The notes: generated by a model from the letters alone, not told the origin. 54,716 bases of DNA from Candidatus Poseidoniales archaeon (GCA_012964335.1 DTUF01000011.1:1-54716), one strand, 5' to 3'. Positions 17,260-25,873 are shown, numbered from the stretch's first letter. Numbers and translations are program-made.

Positions 17260-18555
17260 TCACCTATGGCGGACTTGTTCAAGGGCCGCCTCAATTGCAG
17301 TAGCAGTAATCCTGCCAGATGCGCGAGCAATTTCAACAACCTTGTCAACCTCGTCATCATTAGCACCGGCAGTAACTGCCATGTTTCTAGCATGTAACTT
17401 CATGTGTCCTGCCTGAATACCGACTGTGGCTAGCGCTCGAAGAGCGCCTAGATTTTGAGCAATTCCAGCCGCAGCCATCACTTTGGCTAACTCATCAGCT
17501 GTTCTTGCACCGATTATTGCGACATTTGCTTTTGCAGTAGGGTGTACTCTAACAGCCCCACCAACTAAGCCTACTGCCATTGGTAGTTCAATAGATCCGA
17601 CTAGATTCCCATCACCATCTTTCTCCCAATGTGTCAAGGAGCCATAAATACGCTCGTGAGAGGCGTATGAGTGGGCTCCTGACTCAATTGCCCGCCAATC
17701 CTGGCCACAAGCCACAGCGATAGCCGAAATAGCATTCATGATGCCCTTATTGTGGGTTGTAGCCCTAAATGGGTCGGCAGCAGCAAAATGGTAGGCTTGT
17801 AGTATGCCCTCAATGACTTTGGCACCTTCTTCTACTGTTTCCCCGGTATTGGCCATTTCTGAAGGGGTGAAAGTTGCACTTACTTTTGCTAGGCGATGAA
17901 CCGCTAAGTTTGAAATAATCCTCAATATAACTGTACCACCAGTTATTCTTTCCACTTTTGGGGCAATAGTTTCAGCCATTGTATTGACCGCATTTGCACC
18001 CATTGCATCGCGGCAATCAACCAATATGTGGACAATCACCATAGGTCCAGAGTCAGTGTCGATAACACGTGCTTCTAGGCCTTTACAACCACCTCCAAAT
18101 TTGACTAAAATAGGGTCAACTTCGTTACACGCGGAGATCAATTCATCTGCACCAGAAAGGACGGCTTCTTTGGCCCCAAATGGGTCTTCACAGCCGACCA
18201 CTTGTATTTGTCCTATCATGATTGGTTCGGTGTTATTGGAGACAAATCCGCCGGTCGCATGGCAGCGTTTTGCCATGTTGCTAGCGGCGGCTACAACAGA
18301 GGGTTCTTCCAAGGCAAATGGGACCAGATAATGGTCGCCATCAACGATGAAATTTGTTGCTACTCCAACCGGTAAAGCAAGGGTGCCAACAACGTTCTCA
18401 ATAATACGGTCTGCGGCAGACTCAGAAAGCTCCCCCATTGCTGCTAAAGCATCTACTGCTTCTTGGTCTAATCCAGCTAGTTCAGCGATCATATCTCGGC
18501 GTTCTTTTACACTCAATTTGTAGAAACCTTTCAAGCGGCTATTATCAACAGGCAT
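17260..18555 (-). CDS. Hydroxymethylglutaryl-CoA reductase, class II type
   Basis: This 431-aa enzyme interconverts HMG-CoA and mevalonate, the committed step to isoprenoid (archaeal lipid) precursors. The sequence is of the class II type known from Pseudomonas mevalonii: an ENVVG segment near the N-terminus, then LPVGVATNF, EEPSVVAAAS with the catalytic Glu, DAMGANAVNT with the catalytic Asp, and GHMKLHARN with the catalytic His near the C-terminus. Class II length (about 430 aa) also fits. Class II enzymes occur in some archaea such as Archaeoglobus as the biosynthetic reductase. With no other reductase in view I infer a biosynthetic role. It is transcribed away from the origin-like region. 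Confidence 0.94.
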   Translation of the reverse strand: MPVDNSRLKGFYKLSVKERRDMIAELAGLDQEAVDALAAMGELSESAADRIIENVVGTLALPVGVATNFIVDGDHYLVPFALEEPSVVAAASNMAKRCHATGGFVSNNTEPIMIGQIQVVGCEDPFGAKEAVLSGADELISACNEVDPILVKFGGGCKGLEARVIDTDSGPMVIVHILVDCRDAMGANAVNTMAETIAPKVERITGGTVILRIISNLAVHRLAKVSATFTPSEMANTGETVEEGAKVIEGILQAYHFAAADPFRATTHNKGIMNAISAIAVACGQDWRAIESGAHSYASHERIYGSLTHWEKDGDGNLVGSIELPMAVGLVGGAVRVHPTAKANVAIIGARTADELAKVMAAAGIAQNLGALRALATVGIQAGHMKLHARNMAVTAGANDDEVDKVVEIARASGRITATAIEAALEQVRHR

Positions 18556-18882
18556 TGACTTCCCTCAACCTTGATGCCCGGGCCGGACTCCCTAAAGCAT
18601 TCCGAGCATTATCAAAACACTCAGATTACTAGTATGGGTGTTGTTGATGATATCATTTTCCAGAACAATGGCCTATTAATTATCTCAGGGTCAATGCGTT
18701 AACAAAGCGTTAATTCATAGTGAATAACGGGTTAACGCTTTTTTCGATGCGTTATTAACGCGTTAAAGCGGTAACTGAATTCCATTATCAAGGGAGATTT
18801 TGCCAATAAAAGGCAACTCCGTGACTTGTTCAACGCTTCGCAACGCATCATTTTTACAACATAAAATGCGTAAATATGTTAA
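18556..18882. other. Candidate replication origin: clustered GCGTTAA motifs
   Basis: This 327-bp gene-free region lies between HMG-CoA reductase and an Orc1-like gene. GCGTTAA or its complement occurs repeatedly on both strands within 71 bp: GCGTTAAC at 18696-18703, GCGTTAA at 18707-18713, GTTAACGC at 18731-18738, GCGTTA at 18749-18754, TTAACGC at 18755-18761 and GCGTTAA at 18760-18766. The last two form the 12-bp palindrome TTAACGCGTTAA. Surrounding sequence is A/T rich. Archaeal origins typically sit beside orc1/cdc6 and carry repeated initiator-binding sites, so this is a strong origin candidate. A shared bidirectional promoter is the alternative. Confidence 0.6.
18861..18877 (+). promoter_or_regulatory. 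TATA-like elements of the Orc1-like operon
   Basis: ATAAAAT (18861-18867) and TAAATAT (18871-18877) lie about 30-46 nt upstream of the ATG at 18907. Either would place the transcript start between 18887 and 18901, downstream of the alternative GTG at 18883. This supports the ATG start. Confidence 0.4.
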
Positions 18883-18906
18883 GTGGACTTCAAGTTCGCT
18901 CCTATT

Positions 18907-20907
18907 ATGCAATCAGCAGCACTAGAGATGTTGAATCTCCCTGCCCTAAGGTCCAATCCTTTTGACACTAGACCACTAAGTCGAGAACAGTTGGAGTTGA
19001 TGGTTGGCAGAGATGAAGTGTTTACCGCTTTAGCTAACAATATCAGGCTCGCTTCTCCTCGTGTCGCGGCAGTAGTAGGTGAGAAGGGTTCTGGGCGTTC
19101 ATCATTAGTCCAATGTGTGGCTTCAACAGCCGACCAAATCCATACCGTATTTTGGCCATCTGGAGACCTAGTTACTACCATTCTACATCAGATGTATTGT
19201 GACTTGATGAAGGACTTTGAAACCCCTCCTGTACATAGTATGATGATTGACCGTTTGGAGGAAGAATTAGCTGGCCGAACGGGGCTTCTTCCAGTGATCA
19301 TTTTTGACCATTCTTTACTCTCTGGCCCGGTACTTGCTGAAGTGCTATCTCAACTGATGCCAGTATTGACAAAAATACGCGCTTTAACCATCATCACACT
19401 CACTCCAGGACAGAAATCTGGGTTCCCAGAGGAACTACTCTCGGAGATGGATGTTACACCACCTCTAGAATCGCTCACAAGAGCCGAAACGGCGCGCTTG
19501 ATTGGTAAGCGAGTACACAAGGCGAGCCGTTCATCTTGGACGGCTCCTGAGGCACTTCTTGATATGGTAATGAAAGAAAGTGGTGGCCATGTGGGTAGGG
19601 CGATGAGATTTTTGCGAGATATTGTAGATCACACGCGTGGGATGCCGCTGATTGATGGTCGCAAATTAGATTTGAAAGTTGAAGTTTCACCAAAGCCTAC
19701 AACTGTTGTAGAGGATTCTACATTTCAGCGGGTTGTTGATGCCGCCCCACCGTTAAGTGAAGTAAATGTCAAAGTTTCAGAAACCGCTGAAATTGACACA
19801 CAATCTGAGGGGATTCCATTTTCTGATGAAGAAGAAGATACTCCTTCCGGCTTAGAATCAGCAACTACAATTGAAACACCACAAGAGATACCTGAATTTG
19901 ATGAAAGCCAGACCTTATTCCCATCATTATCAGATGCTGCAGATATGTGGAAGGATTTTGGTGATGATAATGGCCCACAATTGGATTTGAAAGAAAATAC
20001 AGATGTTGAAAGTTCAACCCAAGACAACGAAGAGTCAGAAATCCCATCAGAATCAGAAAATGAATCTGATTCTGACTCTGTTGATTCTAGTTCAGAAGTG
20101 AATGATGAGGAACAATGGAAAACTGAATTCAGCGATGAAATTGGTGGTGCAGAGGTTTTGGAGATGGCCGAAGGCACAGCGCCAGCGTTTGGAGGTGGTC
20201 ATTTCGGTGGGCTTCTTTCTCGCAATAAAAAGGCAAATATTGGTATTTCTGCTGAAAACAAAGGTGCACCAAGAAAAACTCAAGGCCCTAAAGAAGGAAA
20301 GCCAAACGAGGTGGGAACTGACCCTAACCAATTGCGCCGAATCAAAACGAATGACCAAAACACAGAACTTTGGATTGAAGATGGAATGGACTCACCTTTT
20401 GGAAATTCTCCAAACATAGAGCCACAGCAGATGCAACCGAGTGCTAATCTTCCTACAAACATATCAGATTCTGAAGCAACACCTCAGTCTACTCCACCAT
20501 TTGAGGAGACAAAAGAGTTGCAAGATGAAACTCCAGTAGAGGAAAGTGAATCATGGGATGAAAGACCAGAACCAACTCCTAAAGAAGTTCTTACAGCGCT
20601 CAGTTCTATCAGACGAGTTGCACCACCTCGGGAACCAGATGTTGTGCTTGATATCAACGCGCTAACTAACCTCAATAATGCTGAAACAATGATTCTGACT
20701 GAAGCCGTTGAGCGAGAAGTTTCTCCTTCTGACAATTTACTTCAGGAGGAATTAGAAGTAGGCCGTCCACGGCTTTCACAAATCTTCAATGGATTACTAA
20801 AATCAGGCATTCTAACTGTCCGTAAACAAGGACGTAGTCGCATGTATAGGATAAGCTCCCCGGCCAAAGATCACCTAATCAACCTAGGTGCTGGGGGCGA
20901 ATTCTGA
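18907..20907 (+). CDS. Degenerate Orc1/Cdc6-like AAA+ ATPase with acidic linker and C-terminal winged helix
   Basis: This 666-aa protein starts beside the candidate origin. The N-terminal ~250 residues look like an Orc1/Cdc6-type AAA+ module: LVGRDEVF before the ATPase (compare LVGRDEQL in the canonical Orc1 downstream), a P-loop GEKGSGRSS at about 58-66 and a Walker-B-like VIIFDHS. The P-loop Lys is Arg and the Walker B acid pair DE is DH, so ATP hydrolysis is doubtful. A long acidic, Ser/Glu/Pro-rich linker (about 265-580) is probably disordered. The last ~80 residues form a winged helix (LQEELEVGRPRLSQIFNGLL, then GILTVRKQGRSRMYRI). It is coupled to the next gene by a TGATG overlap. I infer an origin-binding or regulatory role; the long linker is unlike known Orc1 proteins. 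Confidence 0.7.
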   Translation: MQSAALEMLNLPALRSNPFDTRPLSREQLELMVGRDEVFTALANNIRLASPRVAAVVGEKGSGRSSLVQCVASTADQIHTVFWPSGDLVTTILHQMYCDLMKDFETPPVHSMMIDRLEEELAGRTGLLPVIIFDHSLLSGPVLAEVLSQLMPVLTKIRALTIITLTPGQKSGFPEELLSEMDVTPPLESLTRAETARLIGKRVHKASRSSWTAPEALLDMVMKESGGHVGRAMRFLRDIVDHTRGMPLIDGRKLDLKVEVSPKPTTVVEDSTFQRVVDAAPPLSEVNVKVSETAEIDTQSEGIPFSDEEEDTPSGLESATTIETPQEIPEFDESQTLFPSLSDAADMWKDFGDDNGPQLDLKENTDVESSTQDNEESEIPSESENESDSDSVDSSSEVNDEEQWKTEFSDEIGGAEVLEMAEGTAPAFGGGHFGGLLSRNKKANIGISAENKGAPRKTQGPKEGKPNEVGTDPNQLRRIKTNDQNTELWIEDGMDSPFGNSPNIEPQQMQPSANLPTNISDSEATPQSTPPFEETKELQDETPVEESESWDERPEPTPKEVLTALSSIRRVAPPREPDVVLDINALTNLNNAETMILTEAVEREVSPSDNLLQEELEVGRPRLSQIFNGLLKSGILTVRKQGRSRMYRISSPAKDHLINLGAGGEF

Positions 20908-21932
20908 TGGCTGGTGATTGGCGAGTTTCTTGGAGTCATCAACTTGAAGGAAAAGTTGGTGCAATTGCAACTCTCAACGACGGGGTCATCATTGCAACTG
21001 GTGGAATTGTAAGATTAGTCAATGATTTGGGCGATTTCATTTGGAAGCGAACTTTTCAGTTTGATGTTTACAGGTTAGTATCAGACGGGGCTAGTGTGGC
21101 AGTTCTTTCAGGCCCCGGTTTTCATCTTCTAGATATCAGAACCGGCAATCCTCTGGGGGAAGGTCGTTCTGTTTCTGGTGGATTTCGAGATTGTTTGCCT
21201 CGTCCAGGAGGCGGTTGGCTGTTGGCTGACCGGGGTGACCACATCCACATGTTCAATCGAGAAGGCAGGGGAATTCGTCGCCTTCGACCAGGGCGAATTA
21301 GAAAATTGATTGGCTGGCTTGACAGAGAACATCTAATTGCCATAAATGATGATGGACACCTCACTTGCTTACGTCTATTTGGTGAAAATTCTCAGAGAAT
21401 TATTGAGGATAGGCGTTGGTCTTGGGCTAGCCGCCTATCAAATGGTAAATTACTGGTACAATCGGTTGATGGGGCTATTCACGAAGGAGTTCCAAATCCA
21501 TTTGGTTGGGATTCACTTGAACAGTTGATAGAAACTGGAGTAGACCCACTTGAAGCCGCAATGACTGGGGATGGTTGGTGGATGCTGTCAATGGATGGTA
21601 CTCTTGACAGAATACCACCTGCAGAAGACGAATCTTGGCCAGCTGGCGTACATATTTCTAGCAACGAGTCTGATATAATTACAACTGCAACGAGAGATGG
21701 ATTAATCCGGTGGTGGGAATCACCGAAACTCATCTCAAAACGTGATTTATTTCTCAGAAAATTGGTTACAGAAGAGCGCCAAAGAATTGACTGGGAGCAG
21801 CGCCAAGTTATCTTTGAGGCGGCTAGAGACGCTGAAGATAATGGTATGCTGACTCGAGCAATTGAATTGTACAATACTCTAGGTAGGCAAGAGGACGTGC
21901 GGCGAATTTTGGCCATTAAGGAGGCCGGTTGA
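20907..21932 (+). CDS. Beta-propeller protein with helical C-terminus, in the origin operon
   Basis: This 341-aa protein has repeated short strand-turn units ending in W/F-hydrophobic strands (GVIIATGGIVRLVND, GGWLLADRGDHIHMFN, HLIAINDDGHLTCLRL, IITTATRDGLIRWWES), as in WD40/PQQ-like beta-propellers. The last ~65 residues are charged helices with a TPR-like pair (RAIELYNTLGRQEDVRRILAI). No signal peptide is seen, so it should be cytoplasmic and act as an interaction scaffold. It overlaps the Orc1-like gene (TGATG) and is followed at once by the DUF357 gene. The tight coupling implies a shared process, probably replication or its control; this is inference from context. Confidence 0.65.
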   Translation: MAGDWRVSWSHQLEGKVGAIATLNDGVIIATGGIVRLVNDLGDFIWKRTFQFDVYRLVSDGASVAVLSGPGFHLLDIRTGNPLGEGRSVSGGFRDCLPRPGGGWLLADRGDHIHMFNREGRGIRRLRPGRIRKLIGWLDREHLIAINDDGHLTCLRLFGENSQRIIEDRRWSWASRLSNGKLLVQSVDGAIHEGVPNPFGWDSLEQLIETGVDPLEAAMTGDGWWMLSMDGTLDRIPPAEDESWPAGVHISSNESDIITTATRDGLIRWWESPKLISKRDLFLRKLVTEERQRIDWEQRQVIFEAARDAEDNGMLTRAIELYNTLGRQEDVRRILAIKEAG

Positions 21933-22225
21933 TGAACTCACAAGTAACTCAAGAATTGGTTGAGAAGTACCTTGATTTGACTTCACGTGCTAAAGGAAAG
22001 GCAACACCAATACACAGTGATGATACCCCTGAGGCTAAGCAATTGAGCGATATGATGGGGATGTGTGATGATTATGCATCAGATGCGCGACATTTCATGG
22101 AAACTGGTGATTTAGTCAGGGCTTTTGGGGCGATAAATTATGCTCACGCATGGCTTGATGCTGCTGTAAGAATTGGACTACTAGATGGGCATGGAGACGA
22201 TCAGTTGTTCACCTTGCCTAAGTGA
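21932..22225 (+). CDS. DUF357 family protein
   Basis: This 97-aa helical protein belongs to the archaeal DUF357 family of unknown function. The core DYASDARHFMETGDLVRAF followed by GAINYAHAWLDAAVRIGLL is the family signature. ATG 21932 is preferred because AAGGAGG lies 7 bases upstream; its A is shared with the stop of the preceding gene. It is the third gene of the cluster leading to orc1, and the small helical fold suggests an accessory subunit. Confidence 0.85.
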   Translation: MNSQVTQELVEKYLDLTSRAKGKATPIHSDDTPEAKQLSDMMGMCDDYASDARHFMETGDLVRAFGAINYAHAWLDAAVRIGLLDGHGDDQLFTLPK

Positions 22226-22334
22226 AGGTAATCCAATTCAAAAGAGAATGTTGATTTTAGTTAGTTAATGACCACAATTGCTAAGAACGTTGGAAGTTGG
22301 AAGCAAACGGTTCACAAACCGGGTTGTAGGTTGG

Positions 22335-23540
22335 ATGGTCAGCGAGACATTGGGAGGCAAGCGAGTGGCGGGATATTTAGACAGAATTGGAGCGGGCAAG
22401 ATTCTCATCGATGCAGAGCCCCTGTCATACGATTATGTGCCAGAAGAATTAGTTGGTAGGGATGAGCAGTTACAACAGATGGCTGGTATTTTTCAACAAA
22501 TTAATGACCACCGAATTTCTTGTCGCGTAGCAATCACCGGAAATGTAGGATGTGGTAAGACAGTCCTTTCACACGTTTTTTCAAGGGATTTACAGAGGCA
22601 TCTTGGTGAGGAAAGGGCACTCAAGTTGGTTCATGTCAATTGCCGAAATTTTCCATCCAAAGCACAGGTTTTACAGCGTATTGTCACAAATCTTGACTCT
22701 AGGCATCCGGAGCGAGGTTTTGGTAGCGGCGAGGTTTTACAATCAATACGCAAGCAATTGCATGGCAGAAATGAACACTTGCTATTGATTTTAGATGAAG
22801 TTGACCATTTACTGAGAGCTGACAAGGGAGACCTTCTCTATCAACTTCTGCGGATTGACGAAGGTCGTGAGATTAAAGGCACGATTTCACTAATAATCAT
22901 CAGTCAAGAGCAAGTTCTTGACCAGTTAGAAGGGGCCGTTTTGTCGCGTTTTGGTCAAAGCAATCACATCAGGCTTGAAGCCTATCAAGAAACGGCATTA
23001 ACTGCCATCGCTACACAGCGGGCTGCATTATCATGCCATGAGGGCTCTATTTCTGATGGTGTATTGCGCACGATAGGACAACGTTCTGCTGAAACTGGCG
23101 ATGCTCGAGTTGCCATTGAATTGTTGGAGGATTCAATCAAGAAGGCTGAGCGAGCAGGTCGAGACGAGGTAATCGCCAATGATGTACGATTTTTGGCAAG
23201 AGAAATCGGTCGTACAGTGGAACCGAGCATTGTTGTTAATCTAAACAAACACGCTCAGATGATTTTACTAGCACTTTGCCGGAGACTTCGCAAGGAGTCT
23301 GAAGTGACAACTGGTGACGCAGAAAAGTTGTATCGTGTAGTCTGTGAAGAATATGAAGAAGAACCACGTAGCCATACTACTTTCTGGAAGCATCTCAAGC
23401 GTCTAGAAGACTTAGAATTGATTGAGTCGCATATATCTAGCCGTTCCGAAGGACGCGGCCGCACCCAACATATCTCAATGCCGGCGGCCCTACCGGGAGC
23501 CGTTGAGAAACGGCTTGAGAGTGCCCTAAAGGGCAAATGA
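22335..23540 (+). CDS. orc1/cdc6: Orc1/Cdc6 replication initiator
   Basis: This 401-aa AAA+ initiator binds origin repeats and helps load MCM. It opens with the family motif LSYDYVPEELVGRDEQ, then Walker A GNVGCGKT (about 69-76), Walker B LLLILDEVDHLL, a sensor-1 strand SLIIISQEQV, the lid region with ARVAIELLEDSIKKAE and a C-terminal winged helix around TTFWKHLKRLEDLELIES. All key ATPase residues are intact, unlike the paralogue at 18907. The ATG at 22335 leaves 14 residues before the conserved region; TTG 22278 is a possible longer start. A 109-bp gap separates it from DUF357, and its own promoter is possible. Its location marks this as the likely origin neighbourhood. Confidence 0.93.
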   Translation: MVSETLGGKRVAGYLDRIGAGKILIDAEPLSYDYVPEELVGRDEQLQQMAGIFQQINDHRISCRVAITGNVGCGKTVLSHVFSRDLQRHLGEERALKLVHVNCRNFPSKAQVLQRIVTNLDSRHPERGFGSGEVLQSIRKQLHGRNEHLLLILDEVDHLLRADKGDLLYQLLRIDEGREIKGTISLIIISQEQVLDQLEGAVLSRFGQSNHIRLEAYQETALTAIATQRAALSCHEGSISDGVLRTIGQRSAETGDARVAIELLEDSIKKAERAGRDEVIANDVRFLAREIGRTVEPSIVVNLNKHAQMILLALCRRLRKESEVTTGDAEKLYRVVCEEYEEEPRSHTTFWKHLKRLEDLELIESHISSRSEGRGRTQHISMPAALPGAVEKRLESALKGK

Positions 23541-23567
23541 GGTGAAATGACGTAGCCCTTACAGGGC
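23523..23567 (+). terminator. Two similar GCCC/GGGC hairpins between orc1 and S6e
   Basis: GCCC-TAAA-GGGC (23523-23534) overlaps the last codons of orc1. GCCCT-TAC-AGGGC (23555-23567) follows 20 bp later. The second lies 10 bp before the S6e TATA box. They may end the orc1 transcript, or the second may be an operator for the S6e operon. Confidence 0.4.
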
Positions 23568-23576
23568 GCAATTGCC

Positions 23577-23584
23577 TTATATGG
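23577..23584 (+). promoter_or_regulatory. TATA box of the S6e-aIF2-gamma operon
   Basis: TTATATGG lies about 33 nt upstream of ATG 23613 and would give a transcript start near 23606. That implies an almost leaderless message for S6e. Confidence 0.5.
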
Positions 23585-23612
23585 GTCTCTTGTCGGCGGG
23601 ACGCTGATTACC

Positions 23613-24095
23613 ATGGCAGTTACAGGAGACACCTCATTTATGGCCGCGGTGAACGACACTAACCCTGCAAGTAAGGGCAAGTCATATTCGGTTGAGATTA
23701 AGGGTTCAAATTACAATCACTTTCTTGGAAAGAAGATTGGTGATGTAGTAGATGGACAGTTCGTAGGTGAAGGCGACCAGTCACTTCTTGGATACAAACT
23801 GCAAATCACTGGTGGCTCTGATAAAACAGGAACACCAATGCGTAGCGACATCGCTGGTGGAAACCGCCAAGCAGTTTTAGTTACCAAAGGTGTTGGATAC
23901 AAGGCTCAAAAACTCGTAAAGAAGAAGGGCGATACTTACCGATACACCTACGATGGAATCCGCAAGCGCAGATATTTCCGTGGCAACACAATCAATCAAG
24001 ACACCCGTCAGTTGAACCTGAAGGTTGTTGATAACGGCAAGAAGTCTCTCGCTGACCTTCTAGGTGACAGCGGCGGCGATTCAGACGAGTCGTGA
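23613..24095 (+). CDS. rps6e: 30S ribosomal protein S6e
   Basis: This 160-aa protein is the small-subunit ribosomal protein S6e, found in archaea and eukaryotes. Recognisable segments are KGKSYSVEIKGSNYNHFLG, KKIGDVVDGQF, the GYKLQITGGSDKTGTPMRSD core and KRRYFRGNTINQDTRQLNLK. The acidic/Ser tail is also typical. I keep ATG 23613 because the first beta strand (TSFMAAVND) aligns with the archaeal S6e N-terminus; ATG 23640 with AGGAG upstream is possible. aIF2-gamma follows after 30 bp, a pairing common in archaea. Confidence 0.95.
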   Translation: MAVTGDTSFMAAVNDTNPASKGKSYSVEIKGSNYNHFLGKKIGDVVDGQFVGEGDQSLLGYKLQITGGSDKTGTPMRSDIAGGNRQAVLVTKGVGYKAQKLVKKKGDTYRYTYDGIRKRRYFRGNTINQDTRQLNLKVVDNGKKSLADLLGDSGGDSDES

Positions 24096-24125
24096 TAGAG
24101 ATGTACAAGGAGAGGATTTCAACTG

Positions 24126-25361
24126 GTGAGCAAGTTACCTCGCCAGCCTGAAGTCAATATTGGATTAGTAGGTCACGTTGACCACGGTAAAACAACTCTC
24201 ACACAAGCATTGTCCGGGACTTGGACAGATACTCATTCAGAAGAGCGCAAGCGCGGGATTTCAATCAAGTTAGGATACGCAGATACTGCTTTTTACAAGA
24301 CCAAGAAGGGTGAGTACTACACCACTGGCAAAAGACCAGACGGAAAAAAGGACAATGAAAAAGAACTCTGTCGAGTGATTTCATTTGTTGATGCGCCCGG
24401 TCACGAGACGCTAATGGCTGTGATGATCAGCGGCGCTTCCATTATGGATGGCGCCTTACTGTTAATTGCAGCTAACGAAAATTGTCCCCAAGCCCAAACT
24501 CTTGAACACTTGATGGCGCTGGAAATCGCTGGCATCAATAACATCGTAGTCGTGCAAAATAAAATTGACATCGTTTCCCGTGAACAAGCAATGAAATCAT
24601 ATAATGAAATCAAGGACTTCTTGAAAGGGACAATCGCTGAAAACGCACCAATAATTCCTGTCTCAGCCCATCACGATGTTAACCTTGACATTCTAATCTC
24701 AGCAATTGAGGAATTTATTCCAACACCTGATAGAGACCAGAAAGCAGCAGGTATTCTCCATGTTGCACGGTCTTTTGACATCAACAGACCTGGCTCAAGA
24801 CCACCAGAACTCAAAGGTGGAGTGATTGGAGGAAGTATCGTAAGTGGTAAGTTCAAAGTCGGCGACAAAGTTGTAGTCGCTCCAGGTCGCAAGGTAGTAC
24901 AAGGAAAAAAGGCAACATGGGAGCCTATCAATACCCGTATCATCAGCCTAAAGGGTGGAGGCAACGACTTAGATTCAATGCACGCAGGTGGGCTATGTGG
25001 AATGGCCACTCCTCTAGACCCAAGTATCACCAAGGCTGACGAACTCTCTGGACAAGTCGTGGCGCGTGAGGGTGAATTACCTCCGATTTGGAATGAGGTG
25101 GACCTTGAACTAACACTCTTGAAGGAAATGGTTACCGGAGGTGGTGGTTCAGCAGACCCAGTTCGGCCTTTGCAGCCAAATGAAATGTTGATGGTCAATG
25201 CATCAACAGCAACTTCAGTGGGTGTAGTATCTTTTGTTAAGGGCAAAAAGGCAACACTTTCACTTAGGCTACCAATATGTGCTCCGAAAGGTGGGCGAAT
25301 TACTCTCTCTAGACGTATTGGCGCCAGATGGCGACTGATTGGCTATGCTACCATTAGTTGA
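24126..25361 (+). CDS. eif2g: Translation initiation factor aIF2 subunit gamma
   Basis: This 411-aa GTPase binds initiator Met-tRNA and delivers it to the ribosome. G motifs are intact: GHVDHGKTTL (G1), ERKRGISIKLG (switch I), DAPGHE (G3), NKID (G4) and SAHHD (G5), followed by the two EF-Tu-like beta-barrels. In most archaeal homologues a four-Cys zinc knuckle sits between switch I and G3. Here that segment (GEYYTTGKRPDGKKDNEKEL) keeps essentially one Cys, so the zinc site has been lost. It starts at GTG 24126, with AAGGAG about 12 nt upstream. It belongs to the S6e-aIF2-gamma-PIN gene order known from many archaea. Confidence 0.96.
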   Translation: MSKLPRQPEVNIGLVGHVDHGKTTLTQALSGTWTDTHSEERKRGISIKLGYADTAFYKTKKGEYYTTGKRPDGKKDNEKELCRVISFVDAPGHETLMAVMISGASIMDGALLLIAANENCPQAQTLEHLMALEIAGINNIVVVQNKIDIVSREQAMKSYNEIKDFLKGTIAENAPIIPVSAHHDVNLDILISAIEEFIPTPDRDQKAAGILHVARSFDINRPGSRPPELKGGVIGGSIVSGKFKVGDKVVVAPGRKVVQGKKATWEPINTRIISLKGGGNDLDSMHAGGLCGMATPLDPSITKADELSGQVVAREGELPPIWNEVDLELTLLKEMVTGGGGSADPVRPLQPNEMLMVNASTATSVGVVSFVKGKKATLSLRLPICAPKGGRITLSRRIGARWRLIGYATIS

Positions 25362-25423
25362 TGTGGGGTTGGACGGCAGGGATTTTACCCAGCCGCAACT
25401 TACGAATGATTGGAGGCAATTAG

Positions 25424-25795
25424 ATGACCCAAGTACTGATTGATGCTTGCGGCTGGGTTGCAATCATTGAAGGCGGCTTGAATGTTGATTTGGCTATGGC
25501 TGATGTAGTTGGGACCTTTGAGCCAGTTTTATTGAAACGAGTGTTGAAAGAATTGGAGATGATTCAGGAGAAAACCACTTCTCCTCTCCTGCTTGATTTC
25601 TTGACATCTAGATCTGTTTTTCTTGAGGGGCCAGAAGAGGCAAACCATCCTGATGACCAGTTAGTAATAGTCGCTTCACAGGAAAACTGGCCAGTGTTGA
25701 CAGTTGACAGTAGATTGAAGCAAAGATTAGTTGAGATGAATTGCTCCTACATTGAAGTAATGAGTGGTCAAAATCTCCGACTTGTCTCACTTTAG
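25424..25795 (+). CDS. PIN-domain protein (Fcf1/Nob1-like)
   Basis: This 123-aa single PIN domain is a predicted Mg-dependent ribonuclease. Acidic residues at the expected places are Asp7 (QVLIDACGW), Glu in VLKELEM, Asp in HPDDQLVIVA and Asp in VLTVDSRLKQRL. Archaea commonly carry such a PIN gene directly after aIF2-gamma, where a role in rRNA maturation and not in a toxin-antitoxin pair is usually presumed. No antitoxin-sized gene is adjacent, which supports that view. GGAGG lies 9 bases before the ATG. Confidence 0.85.
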   Translation: MTQVLIDACGWVAIIEGGLNVDLAMADVVGTFEPVLLKRVLKELEMIQEKTTSPLLLDFLTSRSVFLEGPEEANHPDDQLVIVASQENWPVLTVDSRLKQRLVEMNCSYIEVMSGQNLRLVSL

Positions 25796-25873
25796 ACAAG
25801 GTGAAATGGCTATATTTTTCTGATTAGAAAAATTTACTCTAAGGCTAAAATTGACTTCTATCCGGCATAGAGA

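Noticed and set aside
22268-22459. Small ORF starting ATG 22268 ahead of orc1
   Set aside because: It runs in another frame through the orc1 N-terminus and its translation has no recognisable features.
25424-25795. VapC toxin of a toxin-antitoxin pair
   Set aside because: No antitoxin-size gene is adjacent, and the position after aIF2-gamma is the conserved context of a housekeeping PIN protein.
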